64,000 nt of DNA from the NCBI RefSeq assembly GCF_001955655.1, contig NZ_MSPW01000015.1:33037-97036 (forward strand). The letters run 5' to 3'. Under the pieces are notes generated by a model. The model saw nothing but the letters and a program-made list of their open reading frames with translations. It was not told the origin of the DNA and did no database searches. The translations under genes were made by a program, and so were the position numbers. The DNA is from Viridibacillus arenosi. GTDB taxonomy: Bacteria > Bacillota > Bacilli > Bacillales_A > Planococcaceae. Every line of letters starts with the position of its first letter. The stretch's first letter is position 1. Positions 52,199 to 62,220 of this stretch are shown in pieces.

Positions 52199-53412
52199 CA
52201 ATAAGTAGGTTACGATATGTTTCAGGGAGAATCCTACGCCTGATGCTAGTCGTTTTGCTACTGCTTAGTACATTAGCATTTAGCATCATAGAAGGCGGTT
52301 TTGTAATCTGGTTTGTCTTTTTCATGTTACTTCCTTTCTCAACGTACTCATTGCTGTTATTTTTTACACCTTTAAAAAAAATGAAAATAGAGCGTAGTAT
52401 TGAACAGGAATATATGAGAAATGGTGATTCATTGAAGATGACAATGACTCTAAAACGCAATAATAGATGGCCTATTGTATATGCAGTTATTCGTGAAGCG
52501 ATGCCAAGTGAAGCATTGGTAAATGCAACGACGCAACCAATGCAAAGGTTATTGTTAATTGGATTTAAAAAGGAAGTTAAGTGGACGTATGAGATTGAAG
52601 AAATACCGCGGGGGGAGCACTTTTTACAAGGCGTTGAAATAACAGTAAGTGATTTCTTTGGATGGATTAAAAAAACGCAAATCATCCCTGCGAAACGTAC
52701 GGTTGTTGTGTATCCAAATGTGACGAAAATGATTTTCAGACCACTTGATATGAGCATGCAAACAGGAACTGGACCGGTATCTTCCACAATTGTACGAGAT
52801 ACGACGATGGTATCAGGGTTGCGCGAGTATCAATCTGGAGACCGGATGTCTTGGGTTCACTGGAAGACATTTGCGAAAACGGGAGAGCTTCGGACGAAAG
52901 AATTTGAAGATCAACAATCACAAGATTTATGCCTTGTGCTAGATTGTTCTCCATCAGCATTATTTGAAGAGCAAGTTGAGTTTGTTGCCTCTATCTTAAA
53001 TGCAAGTGTTCGTCAGCAAATTACGATGGCGTTTTTGTCGGCAGGTAGAAATCGTGTGTTTTTTGAAGCTACGCAAACAGAAAGCCAATTGCAAGAGGTG
53101 ATGTTCCATTTGGCGAGTGTACAAGATGATTTGGGAGATTCAGTCAATCATTTGTATGAACAAGATCGTACGTTAGCGAATGCGGCTCAAATTCTTTTTG
53201 TGACAAGTGAGCTTACAACAGAGTGGCTTGATATTTTAACAAAGGTATCAAGGTCATCTCGTGCCTGTGTATGTTTTGTTATTCGAAGTAAAGGACAAGT
53301 CATGTCTACCCAAGAGCAGGCTATGGAGAAATTGGCTCGTACACGTGGGATAAGAGTTATTACGATTGCTAAGGAACAATTTACAGAAGCTTTTACGGGG
53401 GTGTTGAAATGA
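52195..53412 (+). CDS. DUF58 family membrane-anchored protein
   Basis: This 405-residue protein has two adjacent membrane helices at the N-terminus (about 15-60), an extracytoplasmic beta-rich segment (about 65-190) and a DUF58 domain (REYQSGDRMSWVHWKTFAKTGELRTKEFE is the family signature) next to a degenerate von Willebrand A-like fold. Its function is unknown; it is thought to work with the MoxR ATPase. It overlaps both neighbours by 4 nt (ATGA), so the three proteins are made together. Confidence 0.85.
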   Translation: MTISRLRYVSGRILRLMLVVLLLLSTLAFSIIEGGFVIWFVFFMLLPFSTYSLLLFFTPLKKMKIERSIEQEYMRNGDSLKMTMTLKRNNRWPIVYAVIREAMPSEALVNATTQPMQRLLLIGFKKEVKWTYEIEEIPRGEHFLQGVEITVSDFFGWIKKTQIIPAKRTVVVYPNVTKMIFRPLDMSMQTGTGPVSSTIVRDTTMVSGLREYQSGDRMSWVHWKTFAKTGELRTKEFEDQQSQDLCLVLDCSPSALFEEQVEFVASILNASVRQQITMAFLSAGRNRVFFEATQTESQLQEVMFHLASVQDDLGDSVNHLYEQDRTLANAAQILFVTSELTTEWLDILTKVSRSSRACVCFVIRSKGQVMSTQEQAMEKLARTRGIRVITIAKEQFTEAFTGVLK

Positions 53413-55637
53413 CACATCATCCTATTAAGCGAATGATAGGATTAGTGGCACTCTATATAGTGATTTTCTTCATGTTAAGAGAATGGCTTCTGCCCATAGT
53501 GAATTTGACCAATACTGGTCATTTAAACTTATTCTTATTATTCGTAGGTATCTGTTTACTGGCGAATATAGTCCATTTAAATGGTTGGATATCGGCCATT
53601 ATAAAATCTGCCTATATACTCTGGTTTTTAATGTACGTTTATACAGGAACGAAAGTATGTTCAATTGAGAGTGTACTAACATTAAGCAGTGATCTTCAAA
53701 ATAGTTGGTTAGCATTGATGCAAAAAGATTGGAACGGTGTGGAGAATTCATTTCGAAGTATCTTATTCTTTATCTTACTTTGGATGACAATTTATCTAAT
53801 TCACTATTGGATAACGGTGAAGCATACTATTATTCATTTCTTATTCGTAACGATTATATTTTTAGTATTGTTAGATACTTTTAGTGAATATAATGCAAAG
53901 TTTGCCATTATAAGAGTTATGTTTTTAGGATTACTTTTACTAGGAACTTTATATGCTAATCATTTATTTGAGACAAATGCTGTAGAAAGGAAAGATATAA
54001 AGTATATCGCTGTCCTAGTTCCGTTAGCAGTTATGCTTATTGCGAGTACTGTATTTGCCTATGCGATGCCTAAAAAAGGCCCGATGGTAACTTTACCAAA
54101 ATCACTTTCTACTCTAATGGACCAACAAGGTAAAGGCAGTTCTGCTATTGGGAAAATTGGTTATGTTGAGGATGATAAAAAGCTAGGCGGACCATTTAAA
54201 ATGGATGCTCGAATCGTCTTTAATGCAAAGGCTGATAGTAATCAATATTGGAGAATTGAAACAAAGGATATTTATACTTCTAAGGGATGGGAACGTAAAA
54301 AGGGTGATGTCTATGTCGAAGCTTTTAATCAAAATGAGAACATTCCTTTAAGTATTAAACCAGGAAGTAAAATGGATCAAACTACTGCAGAAATTGAAAT
54401 GAAGAAAGATTTCAAATTCATTATGCAGACATATGGTTTAATGAAAGTTGGTAATGTAGATCCAGGAGTGTCTTTCTACCGAGAAATAGACGGTGAAAAA
54501 ATTCGCTCTTTAAAGGGCGAAGATGAAATTGCGTTAGAAGCGTATACGATATCTTATAGTTCACCAAAATATAGTTTGAAGGCACTCAAGAAAACAAATG
54601 TAAACGATTTGGATAAGTTATCGAAGGATTATAATACTTATTTGCAATTACCTAAAACACTGCCGAAGCGAGTAAGAAAACTTTCAAAAGACATTACGAA
54701 AGATGAAAAGAGCTTATATGGTAAGGCTAATGCAATTGTAGATTATTTTAAATATAACGATTATGTCTATAGCCGTGATAAAGTGGCGATTCCAGGGAAA
54801 AATGACGATTATGTAGATCAATTTTTGTTCGATACAAAAATGGGTTATTGTGATAATTTCTCAAGCTCTATGGTTGTCATGTTGCGTTCTATTGGTATTC
54901 CAGCGCGCTGGGTAAAAGGTTTTTCTGAAGGTGAAGAAGTACAGAATGTTGCAGGCCAACAGAAGGAATTTGTCATCACAAATAATAATGCCCATTCATG
55001 GGTAGAAGCATATTTACCTGGAATAGGCTGGATGTCTTTTGAACCTACTATAGGCTTTGAAGGTTTTGATAATGTGTTAGATGATGTGAAAAATCAACAA
55101 GAACCTACACCAATCAATCCTAAAAAAGAAGACAAAGAAGAAAAGCAAAAACAACAAAAAGCTGATAAGAAGAAAGAAGAAAAAACAAAAGAAGAAAAGC
55201 AGAAGCAAGAAAAAGATGAAAAAAAGGCTCAAAAATCAAAAAAAGCAGAACCTGTAATGAGTAAGAAGTTTACAATGGTGATAGCGATAATTATAGGAGC
55301 TTTGATAGTACTATCTTTAATTCTAGTATTATTGCGTAGAAAGTGGATACCAAAAGCAATAATTACTTTTTATCGTATGAAAAAACCTGAGAATATTTCT
55401 TTAGACCATGCTTACCATCAATTATTAAAACAATTAGATCATGCTGGTTTGAAAAAGGGGAATGGGCAGACCTTGCAAGACTATGCAAATTATGTAGATG
55501 AACGATTAAGTACAACGCATATGAGTAAAATAACTGCTTTATATGAGCAACAAATTTATAGTAATAATTACGCTCAATGGGATTGGTTAGATATTAAAGA
55601 AAGTTGGGAATATTTAATCAATCGTACAAGCGGTTGA
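53409..55637 (+). CDS. Transglutaminase-like membrane protein (TgpA type, with DUF4129-like tail)
   Basis: This 742-residue protein has about six N-terminal helices (1-215) and a large external region with a transglutaminase core (catalytic Cys in MGYCDNFSSSM, His in NAHSWVEAYL, Asp/Glu in WMSFEPT; about 480-560). A Lys/Glu-rich linker (about 570-615) follows, then one more helix (about 618-640) and a cytoplasmic tail. It is the last gene of the MoxR-DUF58-TgpA operon. It may crosslink or cut proteins or peptidoglycan at the cell surface; the substrate is unknown. Confidence 0.88.
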   Translation: MTHHPIKRMIGLVALYIVIFFMLREWLLPIVNLTNTGHLNLFLLFVGICLLANIVHLNGWISAIIKSAYILWFLMYVYTGTKVCSIESVLTLSSDLQNSWLALMQKDWNGVENSFRSILFFILLWMTIYLIHYWITVKHTIIHFLFVTIIFLVLLDTFSEYNAKFAIIRVMFLGLLLLGTLYANHLFETNAVERKDIKYIAVLVPLAVMLIASTVFAYAMPKKGPMVTLPKSLSTLMDQQGKGSSAIGKIGYVEDDKKLGGPFKMDARIVFNAKADSNQYWRIETKDIYTSKGWERKKGDVYVEAFNQNENIPLSIKPGSKMDQTTAEIEMKKDFKFIMQTYGLMKVGNVDPGVSFYREIDGEKIRSLKGEDEIALEAYTISYSSPKYSLKALKKTNVNDLDKLSKDYNTYLQLPKTLPKRVRKLSKDITKDEKSLYGKANAIVDYFKYNDYVYSRDKVAIPGKNDDYVDQFLFDTKMGYCDNFSSSMVVMLRSIGIPARWVKGFSEGEEVQNVAGQQKEFVITNNNAHSWVEAYLPGIGWMSFEPTIGFEGFDNVLDDVKNQQEPTPINPKKEDKEEKQKQQKADKKKEEKTKEEKQKQEKDEKKAQKSKKAEPVMSKKFTMVIAIIIGALIVLSLILVLLRRKWIPKAIITFYRMKKPENISLDHAYHQLLKQLDHAGLKKGNGQTLQDYANYVDERLSTTHMSKITALYEQQIYSNNYAQWDWLDIKESWEYLINRTSG

Positions 55638-55662
55638 TTTTAAGTGTTACAACATGTAAAAT
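55634..55662 (+). promoter_or_regulatory. Promoter of the guaA transcript
   Basis: TTGATT (55634-55639), a 17-bp spacer ending in TG, and TAAAAT (55657-55662). The -35 overlaps the stop codon of the preceding gene. Confidence 0.65.
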
Positions 55663-55683
55663 TGAGAAAAATTATATATATTG

Positions 55684-55804
55684 ATTACCCTCATATATGT
55701 TCGAAAATAAGGTTCGGATGTCTCTACCAGGTTACCGTAAATGACTTGACTATGAAGGTGAATGACAGCGTGGTTAATCCATGTACTAGCATTCACCTTT
55801 TTTG
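55684..55804 (+). ncRNA. Guanine (purine) riboswitch with terminator, upstream of guaA
   Basis: The purine aptamer (about 55684-55760) shows P1 arms (ACCCTCATA with TATGAAGGT), the conserved TCTACC loop side, CCGTAAATG and GACTATG. The C in GACTATG is the base that selects guanine over adenine. GGTGAATG (55757-55764), overlapping P1, pairs with CATTCACC (55790-55797) followed by a T-run, forming the terminator that stops guaA expression when guanine is bound. Confidence 0.92.
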
Positions 55805-55914
55805 ATGTAGAGCATAAGGACGCGTAGGATGTAATTTCAGACGCGTTCTTTTCGTATAGAAATGTTAAAATGAGTAGGTAAACAGTTATATTAATATTAA
55901 AAGAGGTGGAAACG

Positions 55915-57468
55915 TTGTCAGCTAGTTCAATTTTACAAGATCAAGAAAAGATTATCGTTCTTGACTTTGGTAGCCAATATAATCAGCTAATTACTCGTCG
56001 TATTCGTGAATTTGGAGTTTACAGCGAATTACATGCACATACTATTACTGCAGAAGAGTTAAAAGCAATGAATGCTACAGGGATTATTTTCTCTGGTGGC
56101 CCTAACTCTGTATATGATGAAAATGCATTCCATATTGATGAAGAAATCTTCAATTTAGGTCTTCCTATTTTAGGGATTTGCTACGGTATGCAATTAATGA
56201 CACATGCTTTAGGTGGGAAAGTAGAAAAAGCTGCACACCGTGAGTATGGTAAAGCAGAAATTCAAGTATTGAATGACAATGCATTATTCGGCGAATTACC
56301 AAAAGAGCAAGTTGTTTGGATGAGCCATGGTGATTTAGTAACTGTTACTCCAGAAGGCTTTGAAACAATTGCGACAAGTGCTTCATGTCCAATTGCTGCA
56401 ATGGCTAATGCTGAGCGTAAATTCTATGCAGTTCAATTCCACCCAGAAGTACGTCACTCAGTATACGGAAATGACTTATTACGTCAATTCGTATTCGATG
56501 TATGTAACGCTAAAGGCGACTGGTCTATGGAAAGCTTCGTAGAAATTGAAATTCAAAAAATCCGTGAACAAGTTGGCGACAAAAAAGTTCTTTGTGCACT
56601 TTCTGGTGGCGTAGATTCATCAGTTGTTGCTGTTCTTATCCACAAAGCGATTGGTGACCAATTGACTTGTATGTTCGTTGACCACAACTTAAACCGTAAA
56701 GGTGAAGTTGAACAAGTAATGAAAACTTTCACAGAAGGTTTCAACATGAACGTTATCAAAATCGATGCTCGTGAACGCTTCATGAGTAAATTAGCTGGCG
56801 TTTCAGATCCAGAGAAGAAACGTAAAATTATCGGTAACGAATTTATCTATGTATTCGATGAAGAAGCTTCAAAACTTGAAGGTATGGATTTCCTTGCACA
56901 AGGAACTCTTTACACTGATATTATTGAGTCTGGTACAGCAACTGCACAAACAATTAAATCTCATCATAATGTAGGTGGATTACCTGAGGATATGCAGTTC
57001 GAACTTATCGAACCATTAAAAACATTATTCAAAGACGAAGTACGTGCACTAGGTTCTGAACTTGGACTAGCTGATGAAATCGTATGGCGTCAACCATTCC
57101 CAGGTCCGGGTCTTTCAATCCGCGTACTTGGTGAAGTAACAGAAGAAAAATTAAACATTGTACGTGAATCAGATGCTATCTTACGCGAAGAAATCGCTAA
57201 ACATGGTTTGGATCGCGACATTTGGCAATACTTCACAGTACTTCCTGATCTGAAAAGCGTAGGTGTAATGGGTGACCAACGTACTTACGATTATGCAATC
57301 GGTATCCGTGCTGTAACGTCAATCGACGGTATGACTTCTGACTGGGCACGTATCCCATGGGAAGTTTTAGAAAAAATCTCAGTACGTCTAGTAAACGAAG
57401 TTGATCATATCAACCGCGTACTGTATGACATTACTTCTAAGCCACCAGCAACTATTGAGTGGGAATAA
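55915..57468 (+). CDS. guaA: GMP synthase (glutamine-hydrolysing)
   Basis: This 517-residue enzyme has an N-terminal class-I glutaminase (Cys in GICYGMQLM, His-Pro-Glu in QFHPEV), an ATP-pyrophosphatase with PP-loop LSGGVDSSV, and a dimerisation domain ending KPPATIEWE. It converts XMP to GMP. I chose TTG 55915 because GAGGTGG lies at the right distance; GTG 55906 is part of that site. Codon use is richer in C-ending codons than in its neighbours, as expected of a highly expressed gene. It is controlled by the guanine riboswitch upstream. Confidence 0.96.
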   Translation: MSASSILQDQEKIIVLDFGSQYNQLITRRIREFGVYSELHAHTITAEELKAMNATGIIFSGGPNSVYDENAFHIDEEIFNLGLPILGICYGMQLMTHALGGKVEKAAHREYGKAEIQVLNDNALFGELPKEQVVWMSHGDLVTVTPEGFETIATSASCPIAAMANAERKFYAVQFHPEVRHSVYGNDLLRQFVFDVCNAKGDWSMESFVEIEIQKIREQVGDKKVLCALSGGVDSSVVAVLIHKAIGDQLTCMFVDHNLNRKGEVEQVMKTFTEGFNMNVIKIDARERFMSKLAGVSDPEKKRKIIGNEFIYVFDEEASKLEGMDFLAQGTLYTDIIESGTATAQTIKSHHNVGGLPEDMQFELIEPLKTLFKDEVRALGSELGLADEIVWRQPFPGPGLSIRVLGEVTEEKLNIVRESDAILREEIAKHGLDRDIWQYFTVLPDLKSVGVMGDQRTYDYAIGIRAVTSIDGMTSDWARIPWEVLEKISVRLVNEVDHINRVLYDITSKPPATIEWE

Positions 57469-57474
57469 TAATAT

Positions 57475-57519
57475 TAAAGCTTGGAGAGCCTACATTAGTA
57501 GGTTTTCCAAGCTTTTTTT
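57475..57519 (+). terminator. Terminator after guaA
   Basis: AAAGCTTGGA and TCCAAGCTTT enclose an inner GCCTAC/GTAGGT stem and end in TTTTTTT. Confidence 0.9.
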
Positions 57520-57596
57520 GTTTGCCTGATATCAATATACTTCATGACCTAGTCTATCTGAATAATGTTCATAGTAGTGCTCTCAGTTAAAAGTAG

Positions 57597-57832
57597 AAAA
57601 TACTTTTTCGAATTTCTGCATTCGAATATAAATATTTTTGGTGGGCATTAAAACCTGAACGTTTCCATGACTCTATTGAATTTAAAGATGTAGTGAATGG
57701 ATATGTAGAAAAAAGTATGGAAAACTATAATTGACAACGGAAGGATTTTTATAAAATAGATGAAAAATTCTATAAACTTTTAGCTTATCAAAAAAATATT
57801 AAGAAATTTGCCGAAATTACGACTGAATTGTA
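57597..57832 (+). pseudogene. Remnant of an unknown gene (internal TGA)
   Basis: One frame reads ...WALKPERFHDSIEFKDVVNG..., a protein-like mix of residues, then a TGA at 57732-57734, then continues in the same frame QRKDFYKIDEKFYKLLAYQK to a final TAA. There is no start codon with a ribosome binding site and the frame is closed upstream by TAG 57594-57596. It looks like the decayed 3' part of a gene. I do not recognise the family. Confidence 0.4.
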
Positions 57833-57930
57833 AATGCTGTGTAAAGAGCATGTTAAAACTCTGTGAAAAGCCAACGCAGAAAGTTAGTATTTTTTATAAT
57901 AAATGTGATAAAACATGAAGGAGTGGCAGC

Positions 57931-59559
57931 ATGGAGTTAAATTGGCAGGAAATGATTTTTCAATTCTTGGGAGGCCTAGGACTCTTTTTATTTGCAATTA
58001 AATACATGGGTGATGGTCTGCAAAAAGCAGCCGGAGACCGTTTAAGAGATTTATTAGATCGTTTTACGACAAATCCATTTATGGGTGTCTTAGTAGGGAT
58101 TTTTGTCACAGTACTTATTCAGTCGAGCTCCGGGACAACCGTTATTACGGTCGGTTTAGTCAGCGCGGGCTTTATGACATTACGACAAGCGATTGGTGTC
58201 ATTATGGGGGCAAATATCGGGACGACGGTTACAGCCTTCATCATTGGGATTAATATAGGGGAGTATGCATATCCTATTATGGCACTTGGGGCAGTTCTGT
58301 TATTTTTCTTTAAGAAAAGTAAGATTCAAAATATTGGTCAAGTATTATTTGGTTTCTCAGGTTTATTTATCGGACTAGAGTTGATGTCGAGTGGTATGAA
58401 GCCATTACGTGATTGGCCGGCCTTTATTGATTTAACATTAAACATGAGTGATTCTCCGATACTTGGTGTTATTGTTGGTGCAATATTTACGCTAATTGTA
58501 CAATCATCTTCTGCAACAGTTGGTATTTTACAGGGCTTGTATGCAGAAAACTTAATAACGCTTCATGGTGCGTTGCCAGTACTTTTCGGTGATAATATTG
58601 GGACGACGATTACGGCGATACTGGCAGCATTAGGGGCTTCTGTTGCCGCAAGACGTGCAGCGGCAACACATGTATTATTTAATGTTTTTGGTTCAATCAT
58701 TTTCTTGCTCGTGCTTGGGCTATTTACGAATTATATAGAATGGATTTCTGGTATATTAGGATTAGAACCTAAAATGCAAATTGCCTTCGCGCATGGAACG
58801 TTCAATGTTGCCAATACGCTTATTCAACTACCGTTAATTGGTGTATGGGCTTATGTCGTTACCAAGTTGATTCCGGGTGAGGATACTATAGTTGAATATA
58901 AACCGAAGTATTTAGATTACTCGTTAATTACAAAATCACCAGGTATTGCGTTAGGACAAGCAAAGCAGGAAGTGGTTCGTATGGGGGGTTTTGGTGTACA
59001 AGGATTATCAGCAGCTATGGACTATTTAAAAACGTTAGATGTGAAGCAAGCAAGTACAGCGGCACAATTAGAAGAAGCAATAAATAATCTCGATCAAAAA
59101 ACAACGGATTATTTAGTAAGTTTATCAAAACAATCATTATCAGGTGTAAATTCTCATATCCATCATGCGCTTCTTGAAAATATTCGTGATATTGAACGTG
59201 TTGGTGATCATGTAGAAAACCTAATTGAGCTTATTGATTATAAAGAATCGAATCGCATAAAACTTAGTCAAGAAGCGACGCAAGAGCTAGAAGGAATGTT
59301 TGAGCTTGTCATTGAAACAGTAAAAATAGCAATGCATGCGCTTGATACACGTGATGTGTCCTTGGCACAGCAGGTAAGAGCTCAAGAAGAACGTATTGAC
59401 GAAATGGAACGTAGTTTACGTAAACATCATATTCGTCGATTGAATGAAGGTATTTGCTCGGGTTCAGCAGGCATTGTATTTGCGGATATTATTAGCAATC
59501 TTGAACGTATTGGCGACCACGCCAACAACATTGCTGATACGATTTACGAACAAGATTAA
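57931..59559 (+). CDS. Na+/phosphate cotransporter with PhoU-like domain
   Basis: This 542-residue protein has about eight to nine helices (1-310) containing two inverted Na/Pi repeats, each with the QSSS motif (TVLIQSSSGTTVITVGLV and TLIVQSSSATVGILQGLY), and a cytoplasmic PhoU-like helical domain (about 345-542; ERVGDHVENLIELI and ERIGDHANNIADTI). The family imports phosphate with Na+ or takes part in phosphate balance. GAAGGAG precedes ATG 57931. It is transcribed alone. Confidence 0.9.
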   Translation: MELNWQEMIFQFLGGLGLFLFAIKYMGDGLQKAAGDRLRDLLDRFTTNPFMGVLVGIFVTVLIQSSSGTTVITVGLVSAGFMTLRQAIGVIMGANIGTTVTAFIIGINIGEYAYPIMALGAVLLFFFKKSKIQNIGQVLFGFSGLFIGLELMSSGMKPLRDWPAFIDLTLNMSDSPILGVIVGAIFTLIVQSSSATVGILQGLYAENLITLHGALPVLFGDNIGTTITAILAALGASVAARRAAATHVLFNVFGSIIFLLVLGLFTNYIEWISGILGLEPKMQIAFAHGTFNVANTLIQLPLIGVWAYVVTKLIPGEDTIVEYKPKYLDYSLITKSPGIALGQAKQEVVRMGGFGVQGLSAAMDYLKTLDVKQASTAAQLEEAINNLDQKTTDYLVSLSKQSLSGVNSHIHHALLENIRDIERVGDHVENLIELIDYKESNRIKLSQEATQELEGMFELVIETVKIAMHALDTRDVSLAQQVRAQEERIDEMERSLRKHHIRRLNEGICSGSAGIVFADIISNLERIGDHANNIADTIYEQD

Positions 59560-59621
59560 GGTAATGAGCATTCTTTCGGGAAGGCTTATTTTTTTACCTC
59601 AATTTTCAAATGATTCATTAG

Positions 59622-59798
59622 GTGTATTTTCGTAAACAATTAGAAGACATAAGACATCTAATAAGGGCAAATGATGAGGATATCAACAGTCATCCTCAAT
59701 TTAAAGATAAACGAAATGCTAAAATCGATAACTTGTTTTATAGGATAGATGATCTCATTTGTAAAGTAAGATACGAGATTGACAACTTACTTAATTAA
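59622..59798 (+). CDS. Possible 58-residue small protein or gene remnant
   Basis: A frame opening with GTG directly after a stop codon encodes a charged, protein-like sequence (KQLEDIRHLIRANDEDINSH... ending RYEIDNLLN) up to TAA 59796-59798. No ribosome binding site precedes the GTG, so it may be a remnant. No family is recognised. It fills most of the gap between the phosphate transporter and the TetR gene. Confidence 0.3.
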   Translation: MYFRKQLEDIRHLIRANDEDINSHPQFKDKRNAKIDNLFYRIDDLICKVRYEIDNLLN

Positions 59799-59840
59799 AT
59801 GATTTAATTTACTTAACGATAGGTAAATAAGAGGTGTAAT

Positions 59841-60428
59841 ATGAATAAAGGGAAAGAAACGTATCAACGTGTATTGGATGTAGCTATTTATTTTTTTGCT
59901 AAAGAAGGAATTCATAAAACAAGCTTTGCAATGATTGCTAAAGAGTTGGGAATGTCAAAGCCTTCTCTTTATTATTATGTGGAGTCGAAAGATGAACTAA
60001 TCAAAAGGGTTTTTGATTATATATTTGAAGATTATACATTCGAAAGGTACTTTCAAATAGAAGGCATGACTAAAGAAGATTTGATTGAACAGCTTTATTC
60101 AGGTGGTATGAAGTATATAAATGAGATTCAAGAACAGGATATATTGCTGAATTTATTGAGTGAATTTACTTTGTATGCTAATCGAATTAAAGAAGAGGAT
60201 GAAACTTTTATCGATAAGATAAAGGAAGTACAACAAATGTTTATTGATGGCTTTGTCCAAATTCTACAGAAAGCTACAGAGTTTGGATTAATTGAAAAAA
60301 ATAATATTCAGGCGAAAGCTGGAGTGTTGGCTTTAATGTTGGATAACATTCTGAATTATAAAATGCTATATATGAAAATAGAAGAGGCTGCTATTTGGCG
60401 GCAAACAATTACAGATGTAATAAAGTAA
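59841..60428 (+). CDS. TetR-family transcriptional regulator
   Basis: This 195-residue regulator has an N-terminal helix-turn-helix (FFAKEGIHKTSFAMIAKELG then MSKPSLYYYVESKDELI) and a helical ligand-binding C-terminus. AGAGGTG lies before ATG 59841. The gene for a membrane protein follows after 16 bp, so the two form an operon and TetR probably represses it. An AT-rich dyad (TTAAATGATTTAA, 59792-59804 region) just upstream may be its operator. The inducer is unknown. Confidence 0.85.
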   Translation: MNKGKETYQRVLDVAIYFFAKEGIHKTSFAMIAKELGMSKPSLYYYVESKDELIKRVFDYIFEDYTFERYFQIEGMTKEDLIEQLYSGGMKYINEIQEQDILLNLLSEFTLYANRIKEEDETFIDKIKEVQQMFIDGFVQILQKATEFGLIEKNNIQAKAGVLALMLDNILNYKMLYMKIEEAAIWRQTITDVIK

Positions 60429-60444
60429 TAGGAGTGTAAAAGGG

Positions 60445-61119
60445 ATGAATCATACAACCGTGCATTTGAATTTTTCTAAGGCGGATAAATTATTTTTATG
60501 GTTGATTTTGCCGCTCATTGGTTTAGTAATAGGTTATTTTTTGCCTCAAATTTCAGAATGGGCAAGTAAGTTAGATTGGATTCCATTCCAAGGGCCATTT
60601 AAGTTGGTCGCTAGTCTAAATGCGGGGTGGGTTATTTTTGCTACGATGGCATTTGGATTGGTAGCGGGTATAATTTTGACTCTAATTATTTATGATGAAA
60701 TATTGAATATTTACATTAGTGAGGATGCATTAGCCTTTAAAATTGGGAAAGTTGAATTGAGTTATGTCAAAGATGATATTAGCTATATTTATATAGATCA
60801 TAAAGATTTAGTTCTGATTGGGCATGAAGGTCAGGAACTTTTCAGATATAAAAAAGAAATTAGCACTAAAATATTAAAAGAAGAACTTGGTGAACTGGGT
60901 TATCTTTTGAAAGATGGAAATCCGTATAAGGAACAGTTTAAGAAATGGGTACCTGGGTTAACCGATTTATCACTTGAAGCAAATGCATTGTTAAAGGCAA
61001 GGGAAATTACGCTTAAAAATGATGCTAGTGAAGAGGCTTTACAAATTGCAGTTGAATTGTGGAAGCTCCATGTTTCGGTAAAAGAGATTGAATCGAAGCA
61101 ATATTATAGAGTCGTGTAA
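60445..61119 (+). CDS. YqeB-like membrane protein
   Basis: This 224-residue protein has two N-terminal membrane helices (about 16-36 and 57-82) and a cytoplasmic region with a beta-rich, PH-like part (about 88-150) followed by helices. It resembles Bacillus YqeB, of unknown function. It is encoded 16 bp after a TetR regulator and probably shares its promoter. AGGAGTG lies before ATG 60445. Confidence 0.65.
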   Translation: MNHTTVHLNFSKADKLFLWLILPLIGLVIGYFLPQISEWASKLDWIPFQGPFKLVASLNAGWVIFATMAFGLVAGIILTLIIYDEILNIYISEDALAFKIGKVELSYVKDDISYIYIDHKDLVLIGHEGQELFRYKKEISTKILKEELGELGYLLKDGNPYKEQFKKWVPGLTDLSLEANALLKAREITLKNDASEEALQIAVELWKLHVSVKEIESKQYYRVV

Positions 61120-61121
61120 GG

Positions 61122-61163
61122 GAAATAACCGAACCTCCTAATCGAAGGAGGACGGTTATTTGC
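61122..61163. terminator. Bidirectional terminator between yqeB-like and pentapeptide genes
   Basis: AAATAACCG..CCTCCT pairs with AGGAGG..CGGTTATTT around a short loop, with two mismatches. Confidence 0.7.
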
Positions 61164-61168
61164 AATTC

Positions 61169-61792
61169 TTATTGAATATTAATGCCAAGGATAGCGACGA
61201 TTGCAGTAGCCTGATCATGACGAATAGATAAACCCTTCGCTAATGTTGGATCTAAGTTGATTTGTTCGAAATAACAAGACGATAAATCGATTCCTTTTAA
61301 ATTTGTATCAGAAAAATCAGCTGCGTTTAGTTCCATTCCTTGAAACGTGACTTGAGTTAATTTTACATCTTGTAAAGTGCTTTCGTTTAATTGGCCATCT
61401 TTAAAGGCAACTGCATTCATTTTTGATTCTGAAAATGTACCATAGTTTAAAAGACAATCAACTAATTCAACATTTTTAAGCTGTGTACGGAAGAAGCTGG
61501 AACCAATTAGTTTACATGTATCAAATTTGGCGCGATAAAAAACAGATTCTGCAAAATTACAATTTGATAAATCACATTTAGCGAAAATGACATCCAAAAA
61601 CTCCATTTTAGTAAAATCATCTGTTAGGAATACGCAATTCTCGAATTTAACTTCGCTTAATTGGCGAGTACCAAAGCGACAATCGATTTGACATCCTTTA
61701 AGTAAAGAGTTCGCTTCAATTTCTTCTAGCATCATTTCTTCGTTTTCGATAATTGTTAAATAATGTTGCGAAGGTTCTATGATTTTAGGCAT
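61169..61792 (-). CDS. Pentapeptide repeat protein
   Basis: This 207-residue protein consists largely of A(D/N)LXX-type pentapeptide repeats (for example CDLSNCNFAESVFYRAKFDT and NAADFSDTNLKGIDLSSCYF), which fold into a right-handed quadrilateral beta helix. Some relatives mimic DNA and protect gyrase (Qnr proteins); others have unknown roles. I chose ATG 61792 because GGAGAGGA precedes it; the frame could begin 33 bp earlier without a site. The function here is undetermined. Confidence 0.82.
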   Translation of the reverse strand: MPKIIEPSQHYLTIIENEEMMLEEIEANSLLKGCQIDCRFGTRQLSEVKFENCVFLTDDFTKMEFLDVIFAKCDLSNCNFAESVFYRAKFDTCKLIGSSFFRTQLKNVELVDCLLNYGTFSESKMNAVAFKDGQLNESTLQDVKLTQVTFQGMELNAADFSDTNLKGIDLSSCYFEQINLDPTLAKGLSIRHDQATAIVAILGINIQ

Positions 61793-61958
61793 ATTATAAA
61801 TCCTCTCCAATCCACTTTGTATCATTTTATCAATAATACGCTAGATACACACTTAATAAATCGCTAAAACATGTATTGTAATAATCTAGTATATCGAGAC
61901 AAAATAGCTTATTCACGAACTATAATAAAGAAAAATATAAAAACGTTCGGAAAAACTA

Positions 61959-61987
61959 TTGAAAATGAAAACCAAGAATGATATATT
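61959..61987 (+). promoter_or_regulatory. Promoter of the purine permease transcript
   Basis: TTGAAA (61959-61964), a 17-bp spacer and TATATT (61982-61987), just upstream of the riboswitch. Confidence 0.6.
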
Positions 61988-62007
61988 ATCTAATATAAAT
62001 AAATAAC

Positions 62008-62181
62008 GTCGTCGTATAATGTCGGGGATATGGCCCGAGAGTATCTACCAAGTTACCTTAAATAACTTGACTACGATTAAAAGAATTGGCTTTGCTGATT
62101 CTTTTATAAACTTGTGAGTATGAGTACTTAGCAAGGAATCGTAGACATTCGACTATTTCTATTTAGTTGCATGTCTTTTTT
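62008..62181 (+). ncRNA. Guanine (purine) riboswitch with terminator, upstream of NCS2 permease
   Basis: The aptamer (about 62008-62080) shows P1 (TCGTA/TACGA), GGGATATGGCCC, TATCTACC, CCTTAAATA and GACTACGA, with the guanine-selecting C. The 3' P1 strand CTACGATT (62071-62078) can instead pair with AATCGTAG (62138-62145) as an antiterminator. The terminator AGACAT...ATGTCTTTTTT (62143-62181) forms when guanine holds P1. An extra hairpin (AAGAATT...GATTCTT) lies between. It represses the permease when guanine is plentiful. Confidence 0.93.
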
Positions 62182-62220
62182 ATTCTCTAAGATGTATAAG
62201 ACGACATACGGAGGATTATC

